Origin: Paenibacillus aquistagni
Lineage (GTDB): Bacteria > Bacillota > Bacilli > Paenibacillales > Paenibacillaceae
NCBI RefSeq assembly: GCF_900177815.1
Contig: NZ_FXAZ01000006.1
Span: 248,001 to 312,000 of the forward strand
DNA length: 64,000 bases
Direction of reading: 5' to 3'
In this document: piece by piece, positions 42,675 through 51,553 of the stretch
Position numbering within the stretch: position 1 is the stretch's first letter
How the letters are laid out: each line of letters begins with the position of its first letter
Translations under genes and position numbers: made by a program
The notes under the pieces: model-generated
What the model was told of the DNA's origin: nothing
Database searches by the model: none
Seen by the model: only the letters and a program-made list of their open reading frames with translations

Positions 42675-43154
42675 TTAGCGGCTGTGCGGACGATACACCA
42701 TGCAGTGGAATTGTCCAGTGCCTGTTGGCGTCGGGCGTTCATAAGTATCGGTGATCTCAAAACCCACCTTCTTATAGATATGTATGGCCCGTTCATTCCA
42801 TGTTAAGACTTCAAGATCAATTTCATGATGAGGCGTGCGCTGCAGCGCTTCCCCTACAATGGCTTGCACAAAGAGTGCGCCATATCCTTGGCCCATTCGC
42901 GCTGGATTCATGCCCAATCCAAGGCGGGTAACGCCTTCCATGGGAAAGAATTGAGCGAATCCTTCTAGCGTGTGCTGGTCAGACATAATCACAGCATATT
43001 GCGATCGTCTAATCTCGGAGTCTCCGAATTCAACTTCGAGCGCCTTCATATGCTCCCAGGGCAAAAAGCTGTATATTTGATAAGGCGGCTCGTAGTGCCA
43101 AGCACATATGAGTGCGGCATGTGTTTCTTGCATCGGCTCTACGTGAAAGTTCAT
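42675..43154 (-). CDS. GNAT family N-acetyltransferase
   Basis: A 159-aa acetyltransferase with the acetyl-CoA loop GMNPARMGQGYGALFVQAIV (R/Q-x-x-G-x-G/A pattern) and the C-terminal WNERAIHIYKKVGFEIT strand-helix typical of GNAT proteins. The start at 43154 is chosen for GGAGGT nine bases upstream; the frame extends into a hydrophobic stretch upstream that has no site of its own. The substrate is unknown. It faces the previous methyltransferase terminator and is divergent from the diguanylate cyclase gene. Confidence 0.85.
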   Translation of the reverse strand: MNFHVEPMQETHAALICAWHYEPPYQIYSFLPWEHMKALEVEFGDSEIRRSQYAVIMSDQHTLEGFAQFFPMEGVTRLGLGMNPARMGQGYGALFVQAIVGEALQRTPHHEIDLEVLTWNERAIHIYKKVGFEITDTYERPTPTGTGQFHCMVYRPHSR

Positions 43155-43342
43155 AGCAGTGGAACCTCCAATCTGGATAGAAGTCCTTTTATTTTGGCAT
43201 AGGAAGCCAAGAAGAAACAATATGCAACAGATTGTAACAATAAGGTAAATCAAGTAGAATGATCTGATAACCTAAGGATGTTAAGGCCTGATTGATCAGG
43301 CATTTGCGTCTCGAATTAGAGATGGTCAGAGGTGAGATGAAT

Positions 43343-45103
43343 ATGCTGCTAGAGGCGGGCTGGATGGACGGGCTCATGTTTTGGGCAATGCTCGCGCTGT
43401 TAATCTATGTATTTGCAGTAAACACGATATCTTCCTTACATAAATACTATCTGGCGTTTCACGCCATCATGCTCATGTGGCCTTTGAGCCAATGGATCCT
43501 GCACACCTCCGATCAGATGATACTGAGGCAGATTGCCTCTTATGCAGGATTAATCTCATTGCTCTCGCTTGGTCCTTGCTGGGTGCTGTTTGCCCGATTA
43601 TTCACGAAGCCTTTGTATCCGTTGTCACGAGGGGCCATGGGGCTGATTGCGGCACCAGTCCTGTTATTTGTTCCCGTTATCGTGCTGAAGCCTGAATGGT
43701 GGTTCGATTTATCGGCGCTGCCTGTAACAAGCGGACAAGTAGGCTGGCTGTTCGGGTTGTATATTCTAGCGATTTCCTTTTACTTTATTCTAGCGACTTC
43801 GGATATGCTGCGAGTGATTCGTGGAGCATCATCATCCATGCAGCGGCAGCAAATTATACTGCTCTTGATCGGGATTGCGATATTTGCTTGCTGCACCTGC
43901 TTTGATTTGATTTATAATGTGCTGCTTGAAGGGCATGTAGCGAAGCGATACGGGATTACCTCGCTTGGGGTGGTATTGTCCGATTTGTTCATTATTTACG
44001 TCATTCAGCGCTACCGAGTGCTGGATATTGTCTCCATCGCCAGACGCGAGGTGGTGGACACAATGACAGCGGGAGTTGTGGTTGTAGATGGACAAGATAT
44101 CGTCATTGACGTGAATCGAGGCATGCATGTCTTCTTTCCTGTACGTAAGGGTGTGCTGCTTCCAATGAAAGAAATCCTTGGGCTGATTCCGGATTCTACT
44201 GAACGAGAAGAGGTATGGACACAGTATTACTTTAGTCCATATGAGCATTTGGATACTGAGATTCATATTATGTTCCAAGAGGATGTCAAGCCGAGCTATG
44301 TTTCTCTTCATATTTCACCGATTTATGACGATAACAAAAGGTGGGTGGGTAGGCTCTTAACCTTCCATGATGTTACCCAGTTAAGAGTAATGGTTGAACA
44401 GATGAATCAGAAAAACACAACCTTATTCGAACGGAACTTGGAGCTCATTCATATTCAGCAAGAGCTGCAATACGCGAATCAGAAGCTTCAGGAGATGGCG
44501 ATAACCGACCCTTTGACGAACTGCTACAATCGAAGGCATCTGCTCGAGCAGATGGAGGAAAAGGTCCCAACATGCGTAAGTTCTCATCAACCGTTCAGCA
44601 TTGTGCTATTTGACATCGACCATTTTAAGACGATCAACGATAATTATGGACATGTCGTGGGCGACGAGGTGCTCTCTTTTGTATCTAATATCGTTCGTAA
44701 AGAACTGCATCACTCTGATATATTCGCAAGGTATGGGGGAGAAGAATTCGTCATCTTCATGCCAGGAGTCAATGCACAGGAAGCCTATTCTACAGCAGAA
44801 CGATTGATTGATTTGATTAAGAGTGCAATGCCAACCATTGCTTCCGAAGCCATAATGGTTACCGTTAGCATAGGCTGGGTCGCTTACGAGGGACAGGAGT
44901 TATCGTTGGGAGACGATGTTCGCAGCTGGATTCTCGCACTGCTTGGCGAGGCGGACCGACACATGTATGAAGCCAAGTCCAATGGCCGCAACGGCATTCG
45001 GCCACGATTGGCTATAGAAGAAGAGGACAAGCAGGTCTCCTTGGACGCTGCGCTGCCAAGGCATTCGGCATTAGAAGCAAGTGCCAGTCGTGAGAAGCGT
45101 TAA
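43343..45103 (+). CDS. Membrane diguanylate cyclase (7TM-PAS-GGDEF)
   Basis: A 586-aa protein: seven or eight N-terminal membrane helices (residues about 5-215, 7TM histidine-kinase-like N-terminus), a PAS domain (TMTAGVVVVDGQDIVIDVNRG), a coiled coil and a C-terminal GGDEF domain (DPLTNCYNRRHL, FDIDHFKTINDNYGH, RYGGEEF). The active-site variant GGEEF is competent in many cyclases. The inhibitory RxxD site that should stand five residues before it reads HHSD, so product inhibition is probably absent. It would make c-di-GMP, which the PilZ protein encoded 45 bp downstream can bind. Start 43343 is seven bases after GAGGTG; ATG 43337 is an alternative. Confidence 0.88.
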   Translation: MLLEAGWMDGLMFWAMLALLIYVFAVNTISSLHKYYLAFHAIMLMWPLSQWILHTSDQMILRQIASYAGLISLLSLGPCWVLFARLFTKPLYPLSRGAMGLIAAPVLLFVPVIVLKPEWWFDLSALPVTSGQVGWLFGLYILAISFYFILATSDMLRVIRGASSSMQRQQIILLLIGIAIFACCTCFDLIYNVLLEGHVAKRYGITSLGVVLSDLFIIYVIQRYRVLDIVSIARREVVDTMTAGVVVVDGQDIVIDVNRGMHVFFPVRKGVLLPMKEILGLIPDSTEREEVWTQYYFSPYEHLDTEIHIMFQEDVKPSYVSLHISPIYDDNKRWVGRLLTFHDVTQLRVMVEQMNQKNTTLFERNLELIHIQQELQYANQKLQEMAITDPLTNCYNRRHLLEQMEEKVPTCVSSHQPFSIVLFDIDHFKTINDNYGHVVGDEVLSFVSNIVRKELHHSDIFARYGGEEFVIFMPGVNAQEAYSTAERLIDLIKSAMPTIASEAIMVTVSIGWVAYEGQELSLGDDVRSWILALLGEADRHMYEAKSNGRNGIRPRLAIEEEDKQVSLDAALPRHSALEASASREKR

Positions 45104-45148
45104 CTCCTGTAATCACAGCGCTGAAGGTGAAAGGAGAACAACAAGAAC

Positions 45149-45826
45149 GTGAACAAGGAAACACCATTAGAGCAGCAGCCCATTAGCGTGCTGCTGCACA
45201 GCCGTTCTGTTCTGGAAGGGGAACAATGTGTGGCAACGGGCGTATTGTCGCATCTAGAAGGCAATTTGATGAATATCGAGCTTCCGGAATTTGAACAATT
45301 TCGTCTTGGGGAGCAGGTGAAGGTAACGATGTACTCGCCAGCTGGCATGCACCACTTTATTACAAAGATCATTGCTAGACATCAAGGCACTTTGTTCTTG
45401 GTGCATCCACCCCATCAGCAAAAAAAATTCAATGAGAAACGGGAGTATCCTCGAGTTGAAGTGCGCAAGCACGGCTTCATTACCGCTTATGGGACGACAG
45501 AAGGAGTGGTATCCGTTTCTTCACCCATACCTATTCAAATTAAGGACATCAGTATAAAAGGCATTGGTTTTACGATGAGTGAAAGCACAGCGGAACGCAT
45601 GATGCTGGATGTGGGAGGAGTGCTTCAGGCAGAGCTTCATCTCGGTCAGAAGCTGCCATGCAGCCTGCGGATCGTCCGCCACCGCGAGCAAGAAGTTGAT
45701 CGATTCTTTGGTGCCGCAATTGAAGAGATGAGTGTAGCGGCTGCACGCTCCTTGCATGCTTTTGTGCTGAGCAAGCAGGTTTTTACGCACATCGACAGCA
45801 AGTCCAAGCAAGTACGCAGAGGATAA
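45149..45826 (+). CDS. PilZ-domain c-di-GMP receptor (YcgR/YpfA-like)
   Basis: A 225-aa protein with an N-terminal beta domain of the flagellar-brake type (YcgR_2) and a C-terminal PilZ domain: REYPRVEVR supplies the RxxxR c-di-GMP binding motif and DISIKGIGF the D/NxSxxG motif. Start is GTG 45149 behind AAAGGAG at a long 12-base distance. It is preceded by the diguanylate cyclase and followed 21 bp later by a secreted protein and then an O-antigen ligase-like gene, so it may relay c-di-GMP to motility or exopolysaccharide production. Confidence 0.87.
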   Translation: MNKETPLEQQPISVLLHSRSVLEGEQCVATGVLSHLEGNLMNIELPEFEQFRLGEQVKVTMYSPAGMHHFITKIIARHQGTLFLVHPPHQQKKFNEKREYPRVEVRKHGFITAYGTTEGVVSVSSPIPIQIKDISIKGIGFTMSESTAERMMLDVGGVLQAELHLGQKLPCSLRIVRHREQEVDRFFGAAIEEMSVAAARSLHAFVLSKQVFTHIDSKSKQVRRG

Positions 45827-45847
45827 ATGATATAAGGGGAGAGAAGC

Positions 45848-47230
45848 ATGCACGATCTATCATTAAGACGCTTCGCGATGGCCAGCTTGGCAGGGCTGCT
45901 TGTTATTACGCTGCTGCTGGGCGTATCGCCACGCCATGCTTCAGCGCAAGGACTGGTCTTTCCACCGGTCACTTATTCGCCAGCGAAGCACATTGAGCTT
46001 CAAACAGGACCCGTGTCCGTTCCGGCCTCACCTACCGTGACAGGGGTCACTTATCAGGTTGAGTATAGCGATACGGAGATTGCCAACGTATCAGTAGATA
46101 TGAGCAAGCATGAATACATCATCGAACCGAAGTCGGCAGCTGGTACAGCAACGGTTCAAGTCACGTGGTACGATGCGATGGGCCATGCAGCAGCGGAGAA
46201 GTTCGCAGTGATGGTGAATGATACGCCCAATGGGGTAAGTGCGCCTGATGTAAATGTCAGCTACTTTAGAGATCTGTATTTGCTAACCAATGAGAATCAA
46301 GAAATTGATGTAGATCGACTGTTTCCAGGCAATGATCAAAGGCATATAAAAGAAGAATTTCGTTACACGGTTGACGATACACCTGATGTATACAATCATC
46401 ATTTGATCGTTAAGCCATTTGTTACCTATCTAACCCTTCAGCCAAAGTCCACCTTTGATGATGCAACCATCAGGGTGTCATTCACAAGAAATGATGGGGT
46501 TAAGGTTAGCACTTTTGCGAAGTTCGCACTGAATCAACCCCCGCTGTTTGTAGATCCCCTTGAAGCTATGCAGCTGCTAAAGCACAAGGATACGATCTTG
46601 AATTTGGACCAATATTATACGGACCCTAATGGCGATAAGCTGAAGTATAGGATTGTACAAGTGGATCCGGCACTTTCTGTGACACCGGCTATCGTCGGAT
46701 CACAGCTTGTGATTCCAGCTGGAGCGGACCAGAGCTTCAAGATACGAATAGAAGCCGATGATTCCAGAATGGGGACTGTGGAAGGCGAGTTCAGCTTTCA
46801 AGTGAATGAGATTTCTTTGCAGGAGTATGCAGGAAGCTATGAGGATACGGTCAATGTACTATCCGTTTCGATTAAGGAAGAGGGAACCTATGTGCTGGCT
46901 CCCTATCAGGAATGGTTAAGTCAGCTGCAAGGCCAAGAACTGCGCAGGGAAGTGGCTCCTGCTGATGCAGCAGCGATTCGTTTCACGATTGACGGTTCAG
47001 CTGGAGCCGAGGTGCCTGCAGGAACCTATGGGATCTATAAAGTGGACGCTGATATTCAGGTGATCGCTGTCATTGAGCTTCAAGGCAAGCGGGTGCTGGA
47101 GCAAGAGCTGCTGAGCATTGCAACCCATAATGGTCGGGGTCATATCGAGCTTCCTGATGTGCGTGAATGGATTCTGCGCAAAGAAAACCAAAACTATTTG
47201 CGTATTCGCATGGCCATGTCATTTCTATAA
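45848..47230 (+). CDS. Secreted protein with Ig/cadherin-like repeats
   Basis: A 460-aa protein with a clear signal peptide (basic MHDLSLRRF, then a hydrophobic core to LLLGVSP, cleavage probably after ASA-Q at about residue 34). The rest is beta-rich with two or three domains reminiscent of cadherin/dystroglycan-like repeats (NLDQYYTDPNGDKLKYRIV is a typical segment) and no membrane anchor or sortase signal at the C-terminus. It is likely an extracellular structural or adhesion protein. It begins 21 bp after the PilZ gene and may share its transcript. Exact family not recognised. Confidence 0.7.
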   Translation: MHDLSLRRFAMASLAGLLVITLLLGVSPRHASAQGLVFPPVTYSPAKHIELQTGPVSVPASPTVTGVTYQVEYSDTEIANVSVDMSKHEYIIEPKSAAGTATVQVTWYDAMGHAAAEKFAVMVNDTPNGVSAPDVNVSYFRDLYLLTNENQEIDVDRLFPGNDQRHIKEEFRYTVDDTPDVYNHHLIVKPFVTYLTLQPKSTFDDATIRVSFTRNDGVKVSTFAKFALNQPPLFVDPLEAMQLLKHKDTILNLDQYYTDPNGDKLKYRIVQVDPALSVTPAIVGSQLVIPAGADQSFKIRIEADDSRMGTVEGEFSFQVNEISLQEYAGSYEDTVNVLSVSIKEEGTYVLAPYQEWLSQLQGQELRREVAPADAAAIRFTIDGSAGAEVPAGTYGIYKVDADIQVIAVIELQGKRVLEQELLSIATHNGRGHIELPDVREWILRKENQNYLRIRMAMSFL

Positions 47231-47260
47231 GCTATAGCATGATTTCGTTTTTTACAGATA

Positions 47261-47288
47261 AGGCTGCCCAAGTGGCAGCCTATTTTCG
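47261..47288 (+). terminator. Rho-independent terminator
   Basis: AGGCTGCC (47261-47268) pairs with GGCAGCCT (47274-47281), followed by ATTTTCG. Confidence 0.8.
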
Positions 47289-47516
47289 TTGCACGAGGCG
47301 CCGATGAGTGCTGCTGCGATTACCATCAGGCCGTTCAGGATATGAATAGTGTGTAAGAAGGGAGGAGGGGCACCAGTCGATCCGCTGGAAACCTGCAGCT
47401 GCTTGTGAGACGGCAGTGTTCCCTTCATAATGGTCAGAGTAAGATAGTCAATCGGGAGATACGTGTCCGTCTAACATAAAATAAAGGTCAAGAGGATAGG
47501 AGATGGAGGTGAGAGC

Positions 47517-49733
47517 ATGAAGAATCATGAGGAGGGACAGGGAATTTCTATAGCACGAATGATAGATACAGTGAGGGAGCGGGTTATTGGGCGTTTATCC
47601 ATTTCATCTGTTCGTTCTGCGGCATTGGCGATCTTGCTTCTAGGCTGGTGCTTATGGCAGCAAGGGGGATTCTATGACCATAAGCTGCTTGTCCCAGCAT
47701 TGCTCATCATTGGCTTAGCGCTGATTCGCATAGTCCGTCATGGATTAGGGGTTGTCTCTTCTTCGCCAAAGTCCATGCTTCTGCTTTCTCTTCCTTGGTT
47801 GATTGCTGTCTGTTATGGATTAACTTCCATATACAATCCTGCGACCCTTCAAGGGACCTGGATGCAGCTGATTCGTTGGTCGTCCTATGCTGCATGGAGC
47901 TTCCTTTGCATCGATCTAATCATGCTGAGCACTTCGAGAAGGAGCATACATGAGCAGAAGACCGCATCAGACCTGCTGTCAGCGTGCGAGCAGCCTGCTG
48001 CACGTAGAGCGGTTATTAGCCTTGAACATGTAGTGTTGCTGTCTGGGATAATGCTCGCTGTTGGCTCGCTTGGGGCATTGTATGGCTATCTGCCGATGGA
48101 AGGCAGCGTCATGAAGAGTGACGATATTGAATTGTCCTCTTGGGGCTTTCGTTTAGGCGGCATGCTGCAATATCCGAATACGCTCGGAGCGATCTCGGGA
48201 GCGTTTGTGGTTTTTTCGCTTGTTCGGGCAAAGGCGAAGGAATACTCTATTGCTTATTCGGGACTTGCGGTTCTGCATCTCATCGTGCTGCTGCTAACGG
48301 AATCCAGAGGCTCTTGGATCATGACGGGAGCAGGGCTTTGTCTTGGAGCGATCGGCTCTAGGTCAATGCTTCTTAAATATATAAAAAGGCTGCTGTGGAG
48401 CTTAATATGGGCGTTTTCTGGAGCAGCGGCCACAGCTCGCTTGTGGCTGATGGACAGCGAATGGGTGGTTGTTCCGCTCATTCTAGCAGTAGGGTGTTCA
48501 GTGCTCCTTCCCTACTGGCTTCAGCACCAGCGTGGAAAAAGCAGCCGCTGGCTGAGAAAAGCTGTCGCATGTCTTGCTTGGGGCGGAGCGGGATGGCTCG
48601 GGCTTATGCTGGTGCCGCATCAGGCGATTGAGCGTGTGACAGGCCATTATGCGACAGGGAGTGCGAGGCTCCTCTTCTATCAGGATGCTTGGCGGCTGTG
48701 GCAGGAGAGTCCCTGGCTTGGCCTAGGCGGGGATGCCTGGCGCCAGTTGTTTGCCAGCATGCAAAGCGAGCCTTATGTGGGGAAAGAAGTTCACAGCTTT
48801 GGCTTCGACCTGCTCCTTGATATAGGAGGAGTCGGCACCTTGATCGCGATGGTGCTTATGGCATGGCTCATCATAATGGCGATGCGTCAAGATCTAGCCG
48901 CAGGCGTGGCAGCCGGCGTGATAAGCGCCCACAGCCTGATCGACTTCGATATGGCTTATGGCTGGGTGGTGTATCTATGGCTGGCATGGCTTGCAATGGG
49001 GATAACGGCAGCTGAGACATCGTCAGCGAGGCTTGCCGGATCTGCTGATCAGGCGATATCCAAGATGAATCGCCTGAATAAGCGCGTGCGGAGGCAGCGT
49101 ATCGCCGCAGCCTTCCTGCTGCTGCCGCTGTGCGTGGCCATGGCCATCGGCACGTCACAGCTGGCAGCGAAGGCCATGCACGCTGCCGGCGAGCGCGCGC
49201 TTGCTGCGCAGAGCTTGGCGTCCGGCAACGCAGCCGCCTGCGCGGAATCTGGCGCAGACGGCTGCGGGCTGCTTCGCGCCAGCGTGCGCCTCGCGCCTGC
49301 CGATACGGCGCTGCGCATCGCAGTGGCGCATCGGCTGCCGCCAAGAGAAGCGCTCGCCCTCTTGCAGGAGGGCGAGCGCTATGAGCGGCGCGGCAAGGCG
49401 CTCCACCGCGAGCTTGCACTGCAAGCCGCGCGTGCGGCAGAGCCGCTGCAGGCTGCCGCCTATTGGGAGGCAGCCGTTCAGGATGATCGCTTCGACAGCG
49501 AACTGCGCACGGAAGCGATCATCCGCATCGCCGCGCTGGCGGATGCCGCGGCGCAAGAGAAGCGAGCCTTCGCCATCGATCTCGCGAAGGCAGCGCTGAC
49601 CCAGTTCCAGCGCTACGAGGACGATGCTCGCCTTGCCGCAGACATGGCCGCGAACGACAAGCGGTTTGTATTGACGGCAGCGGCTTCCCAAGCGGCGGCT
49701 TCCGCTCAGCTGCTGCTCTATACGCTGGAATAA
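47517..49733 (+). CDS. O-antigen ligase/polymerase-like membrane protein with GC-rich C-terminal tail
   Basis: A 738-aa multi-pass protein with about 11 membrane helices to residue 520 (e.g. GTQLAAKAMH marks the end) and the Wzy/O-antigen ligase loop around LGLGGDAWRQLFASMQSEPYVGKEVHSFGFDLL, characteristic of the Wzy_C family. Such enzymes polymerise or ligate lipid-linked glycans. The C-terminal 200 residues are Ala/Arg-rich, with TPR-like helices (EALALLQEGERYERRGKALH), and are encoded by DNA of about 70% GC (49201-49260, counted), far above the remainder of the gene. A 13-bp perfect palindrome is embedded there (49349-49380). GGAGGTGAG precedes ATG. Confidence 0.82.
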   Translation: MKNHEEGQGISIARMIDTVRERVIGRLSISSVRSAALAILLLGWCLWQQGGFYDHKLLVPALLIIGLALIRIVRHGLGVVSSSPKSMLLLSLPWLIAVCYGLTSIYNPATLQGTWMQLIRWSSYAAWSFLCIDLIMLSTSRRSIHEQKTASDLLSACEQPAARRAVISLEHVVLLSGIMLAVGSLGALYGYLPMEGSVMKSDDIELSSWGFRLGGMLQYPNTLGAISGAFVVFSLVRAKAKEYSIAYSGLAVLHLIVLLLTESRGSWIMTGAGLCLGAIGSRSMLLKYIKRLLWSLIWAFSGAAATARLWLMDSEWVVVPLILAVGCSVLLPYWLQHQRGKSSRWLRKAVACLAWGGAGWLGLMLVPHQAIERVTGHYATGSARLLFYQDAWRLWQESPWLGLGGDAWRQLFASMQSEPYVGKEVHSFGFDLLLDIGGVGTLIAMVLMAWLIIMAMRQDLAAGVAAGVISAHSLIDFDMAYGWVVYLWLAWLAMGITAAETSSARLAGSADQAISKMNRLNKRVRRQRIAAAFLLLPLCVAMAIGTSQLAAKAMHAAGERALAAQSLASGNAAACAESGADGCGLLRASVRLAPADTALRIAVAHRLPPREALALLQEGERYERRGKALHRELALQAARAAEPLQAAAYWEAAVQDDRFDSELRTEAIIRIAALADAAAQEKRAFAIDLAKAALTQFQRYEDDARLAADMAANDKRFVLTAAASQAAASAQLLLYTLE

Positions 49734-49972
49734 GGGGAGCAAATCCTCCATTATAGGTTTTGTGTATGAGCACCCGCCTTGAATCGTCGAGCTATCGAGC
49801 CTATTCATAAGCTCCGCTTAAATAGCCAGGCAGCTGTTCAACGACGGAAACACAGACCAGATGGCAGATGAACAGGCTCCTGGTGCGCATGCGAAATAGA
49901 CTTCCGCTGTCCATACCTAATGGACGACAAAGGCATATGCTATAGCATCTTTCATTTTGATGCATAGAAAGG

Positions 49973-50359
49973 ATGTCGATTATCGTGCGCGCATCAATGC
50001 TCAAGGCACGTCGGATCATGCCTCCGATGAAGAACTCGAAGTCGGATTCCCGGACCATCCGTCATCGGAAGCCTCCAAAACGCAAAAAGCCCATTGCGCC
50101 GTACCTTTCACGTTTTACGGTACTGTGGGTACAGGGCAATGGGGTTGCTTACGATACTAGAGGCTTTGTAGCCAAGGCTTACTCTTGTGGCAAGCTGCTC
50201 GGTAGAGCTCCATTCGACAGCTATGGAACGGCTCGCTTCAGCAAGATTCGCACGCCGACCAAGTCGCTCATCAATCTCCAATTGCTGGACGACTGCGGAA
50301 GGGTCTATCGCGTCAGCGCTGTACCTCCAGATTTGACCGCTTTTGTTGTGATTGGTTAG
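49973..50359 (+). CDS. Hypothetical basic protein
   Basis: Up to 128 residues. The first 45 are very basic (RTIRHRKPPKRKKP) and the remainder has alternating hydrophobic strands (FTVLWVQGNGVAYD, LINLQLLDD, YRVSAVPPDLTAFVVIG). I do not recognise a family. The start is uncertain: ATG 49973 has AAAGG directly abutting, and ATG 50018 or 50027 are alternatives. A good hairpin with a T run follows the stop, supporting that this frame is transcribed. May be an exported or DNA-associated small protein. Confidence 0.4.
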   Translation: MSIIVRASMLKARRIMPPMKNSKSDSRTIRHRKPPKRKKPIAPYLSRFTVLWVQGNGVAYDTRGFVAKAYSCGKLLGRAPFDSYGTARFSKIRTPTKSLINLQLLDDCGRVYRVSAVPPDLTAFVVIG

Positions 50360-50364
50360 AGCGG

Positions 50365-50421
50365 CTAGACAGACCTTCGTAGCAGCGATTTGTGTGTGCT
50401 GTCTAGAAGGTCTGTTTTTTT
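50365..50421 (+). terminator. Terminator with two alternative hairpins
   Basis: ACAGACCTTC (50369-50378) pairs with GAAGGTCTGT (50406-50415), followed by a run of T. The overlapping CTAGACAG (50365-50372) can instead pair with CTGTCTAG (50399-50406). Only one of these can form at a time. Confidence 0.75.
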
Positions 50422-50461
50422 GTGTATTTGATTAGTGATATCGGCGTTGGATGATGCTCGA

Positions 50462-50770
50462 CTAGCCGCCAAAAGCCTTGCGAAAGCAATCGGTCAATCG
50501 GTTCTTATCCACTTGCCATAAGGCGGCAAGCTCTTCGCTTACCGCTTCCTCCCACCAATCAGCCAGCTCCTTGCGATTGTTGCCATGCTCATGAATCCAG
50601 ATCAGGTTGCCAATGACTTTGTTGACATAGAGCTCTTCACCTTGCTTCATCAGTGCGTCGGGAATGTACACTTTCATTCGTTTCACGGTGCGATATAATT
50701 CATTTTGGCAGGCGCGTCGAATCTTCCGGGCGGAGGGCAGGGGGTCAAGATGTCGTTCACGAGGCTTCAT
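50462..50770 (-). CDS. Conserved hypothetical protein
   Basis: A 102-aa basic, helical protein (SARKIRRACQNELYRTVKRMKVYIPDALMK, ADWWEEAVSEELAALWQVDK). It resembles short proteins conserved in Paenibacillus that are often labelled hypothetical or, without basis, dehydrogenase; no catalytic motif is visible. Start follows GAGAGGAG. It converges with the gene at 49973 and lies upstream of nothing on its strand except the cupredoxin gene 154 bp away. Confidence 0.6.
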   Translation of the reverse strand: MKPRERHLDPLPSARKIRRACQNELYRTVKRMKVYIPDALMKQGEELYVNKVIGNLIWIHEHGNNRKELADWWEEAVSEELAALWQVDKNRLTDCFRKAFGG

Positions 50771-50924
50771 GTTGGGCTCCTCTCCATGCGAATTGTGATT
50801 TCAATATATGCAGAAGCCCGAGTGGACGTACATCATTCACTGGTGAAAAATGCTTCGTCCATCCTTGGTAATACGATGCCTGGTACTCTTGATCCCCAGC
50901 GCTGCAGCGATACTGGCGGATGGA

Positions 50925-51380
50925 TTAATCTACGACAATATAGCCGATCATTGGACCTTCATGAGCGGCATCGGCATGCGTGAGGCAGACGATTCGATAT
51001 ATGCCCTCTTTAGCAGTGAAGGTGACGACGGTTTCTTCATTTTTCTTAATGGTGCCGCTCTTGTTCAAGCCTTCAATCACAAAGTCATGCTGCTTTCCAT
51101 TAACACCGCGTATACGAAGCTCGACTTGCTCGCCGTCATGGGCATAGACCGTTCCCGGATGAAAGAGATAGGTTTCAAGCTCCTTGCCATCTTCCAGAGT
51201 CGTCTTGAATTCTCCTGTAATCATATGAAGAATTCTAGTCTCCCCTGGGGCGGCATGGGCTTCGCGCTCGGATAACTGCAGCGCCCCATACTTGATAAAG
51301 GCGATTGACACCATAATAAAGGCGATGGCAGCTAGTCCTAGCTGCAGCTGCCTGCGGGAGATGACCCACAAACGTGACAT
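50925..51380 (-). CDS. Membrane-anchored cupredoxin-domain protein
   Basis: A 151-aa protein with one N-terminal membrane anchor (LQLGLAAIAFIMVSIAFI) and a cupredoxin beta-sandwich. The type-1 copper ligands appear as His in GKQHDFVI and Cys-His-Met in CLTHADAAHEGPM near the C-terminus. It would face the outside and transfer electrons or store copper, as in nitrosocyanin/plastocyanin-like proteins; the partner is not in the window. Start 51380 is preferred (GAGG nine bases upstream) over ATG 51404. It diverges from dedA across a palindrome at 51465-51482. Confidence 0.75.
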   Translation of the reverse strand: MSRLWVISRRQLQLGLAAIAFIMVSIAFIKYGALQLSEREAHAAPGETRILHMITGEFKTTLEDGKELETYLFHPGTVYAHDGEQVELRIRGVNGKQHDFVIEGLNKSGTIKKNEETVVTFTAKEGIYRIVCLTHADAAHEGPMIGYIVVD

Positions 51381-51453
51381 CGTGCATTCCTCACTTTCCG
51401 ACAATAGTATTCTAGTTCATATGTATGCGGGTGCTTGTACCCTAATTCCTGCA

Positions 51454-51483
51454 TTGGAGTCATGTTCTAGCATGTGCTAGAAT
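51454..51483 (+). promoter_or_regulatory. Promoter with embedded palindromic operator upstream of dedA
   Basis: A SigA-like TTGGAG (51454-51459), 18-bp spacer, TAGAAT (51478-51483) overlaps the perfect dyad TTCTAGCA-TG-TGCTAGAA (51465-51482). Placement of the dyad over the spacer and -10 suggests a repressor site; the regulator is unknown. Confidence 0.45.
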
Positions 51484-51553
51484 AATATGGGTTACTATAG
51501 CCGGCTTGTACTGACAAAAGAATAGTTGGACATGTGTGAAGGAAGTGTGAGTC

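Noticed and set aside
47290-47516. Riboswitch (c-di-GMP type) upstream of the O-antigen ligase-like gene
   Set aside because: The context invited it, but conserved GEMM core sequences are not present.
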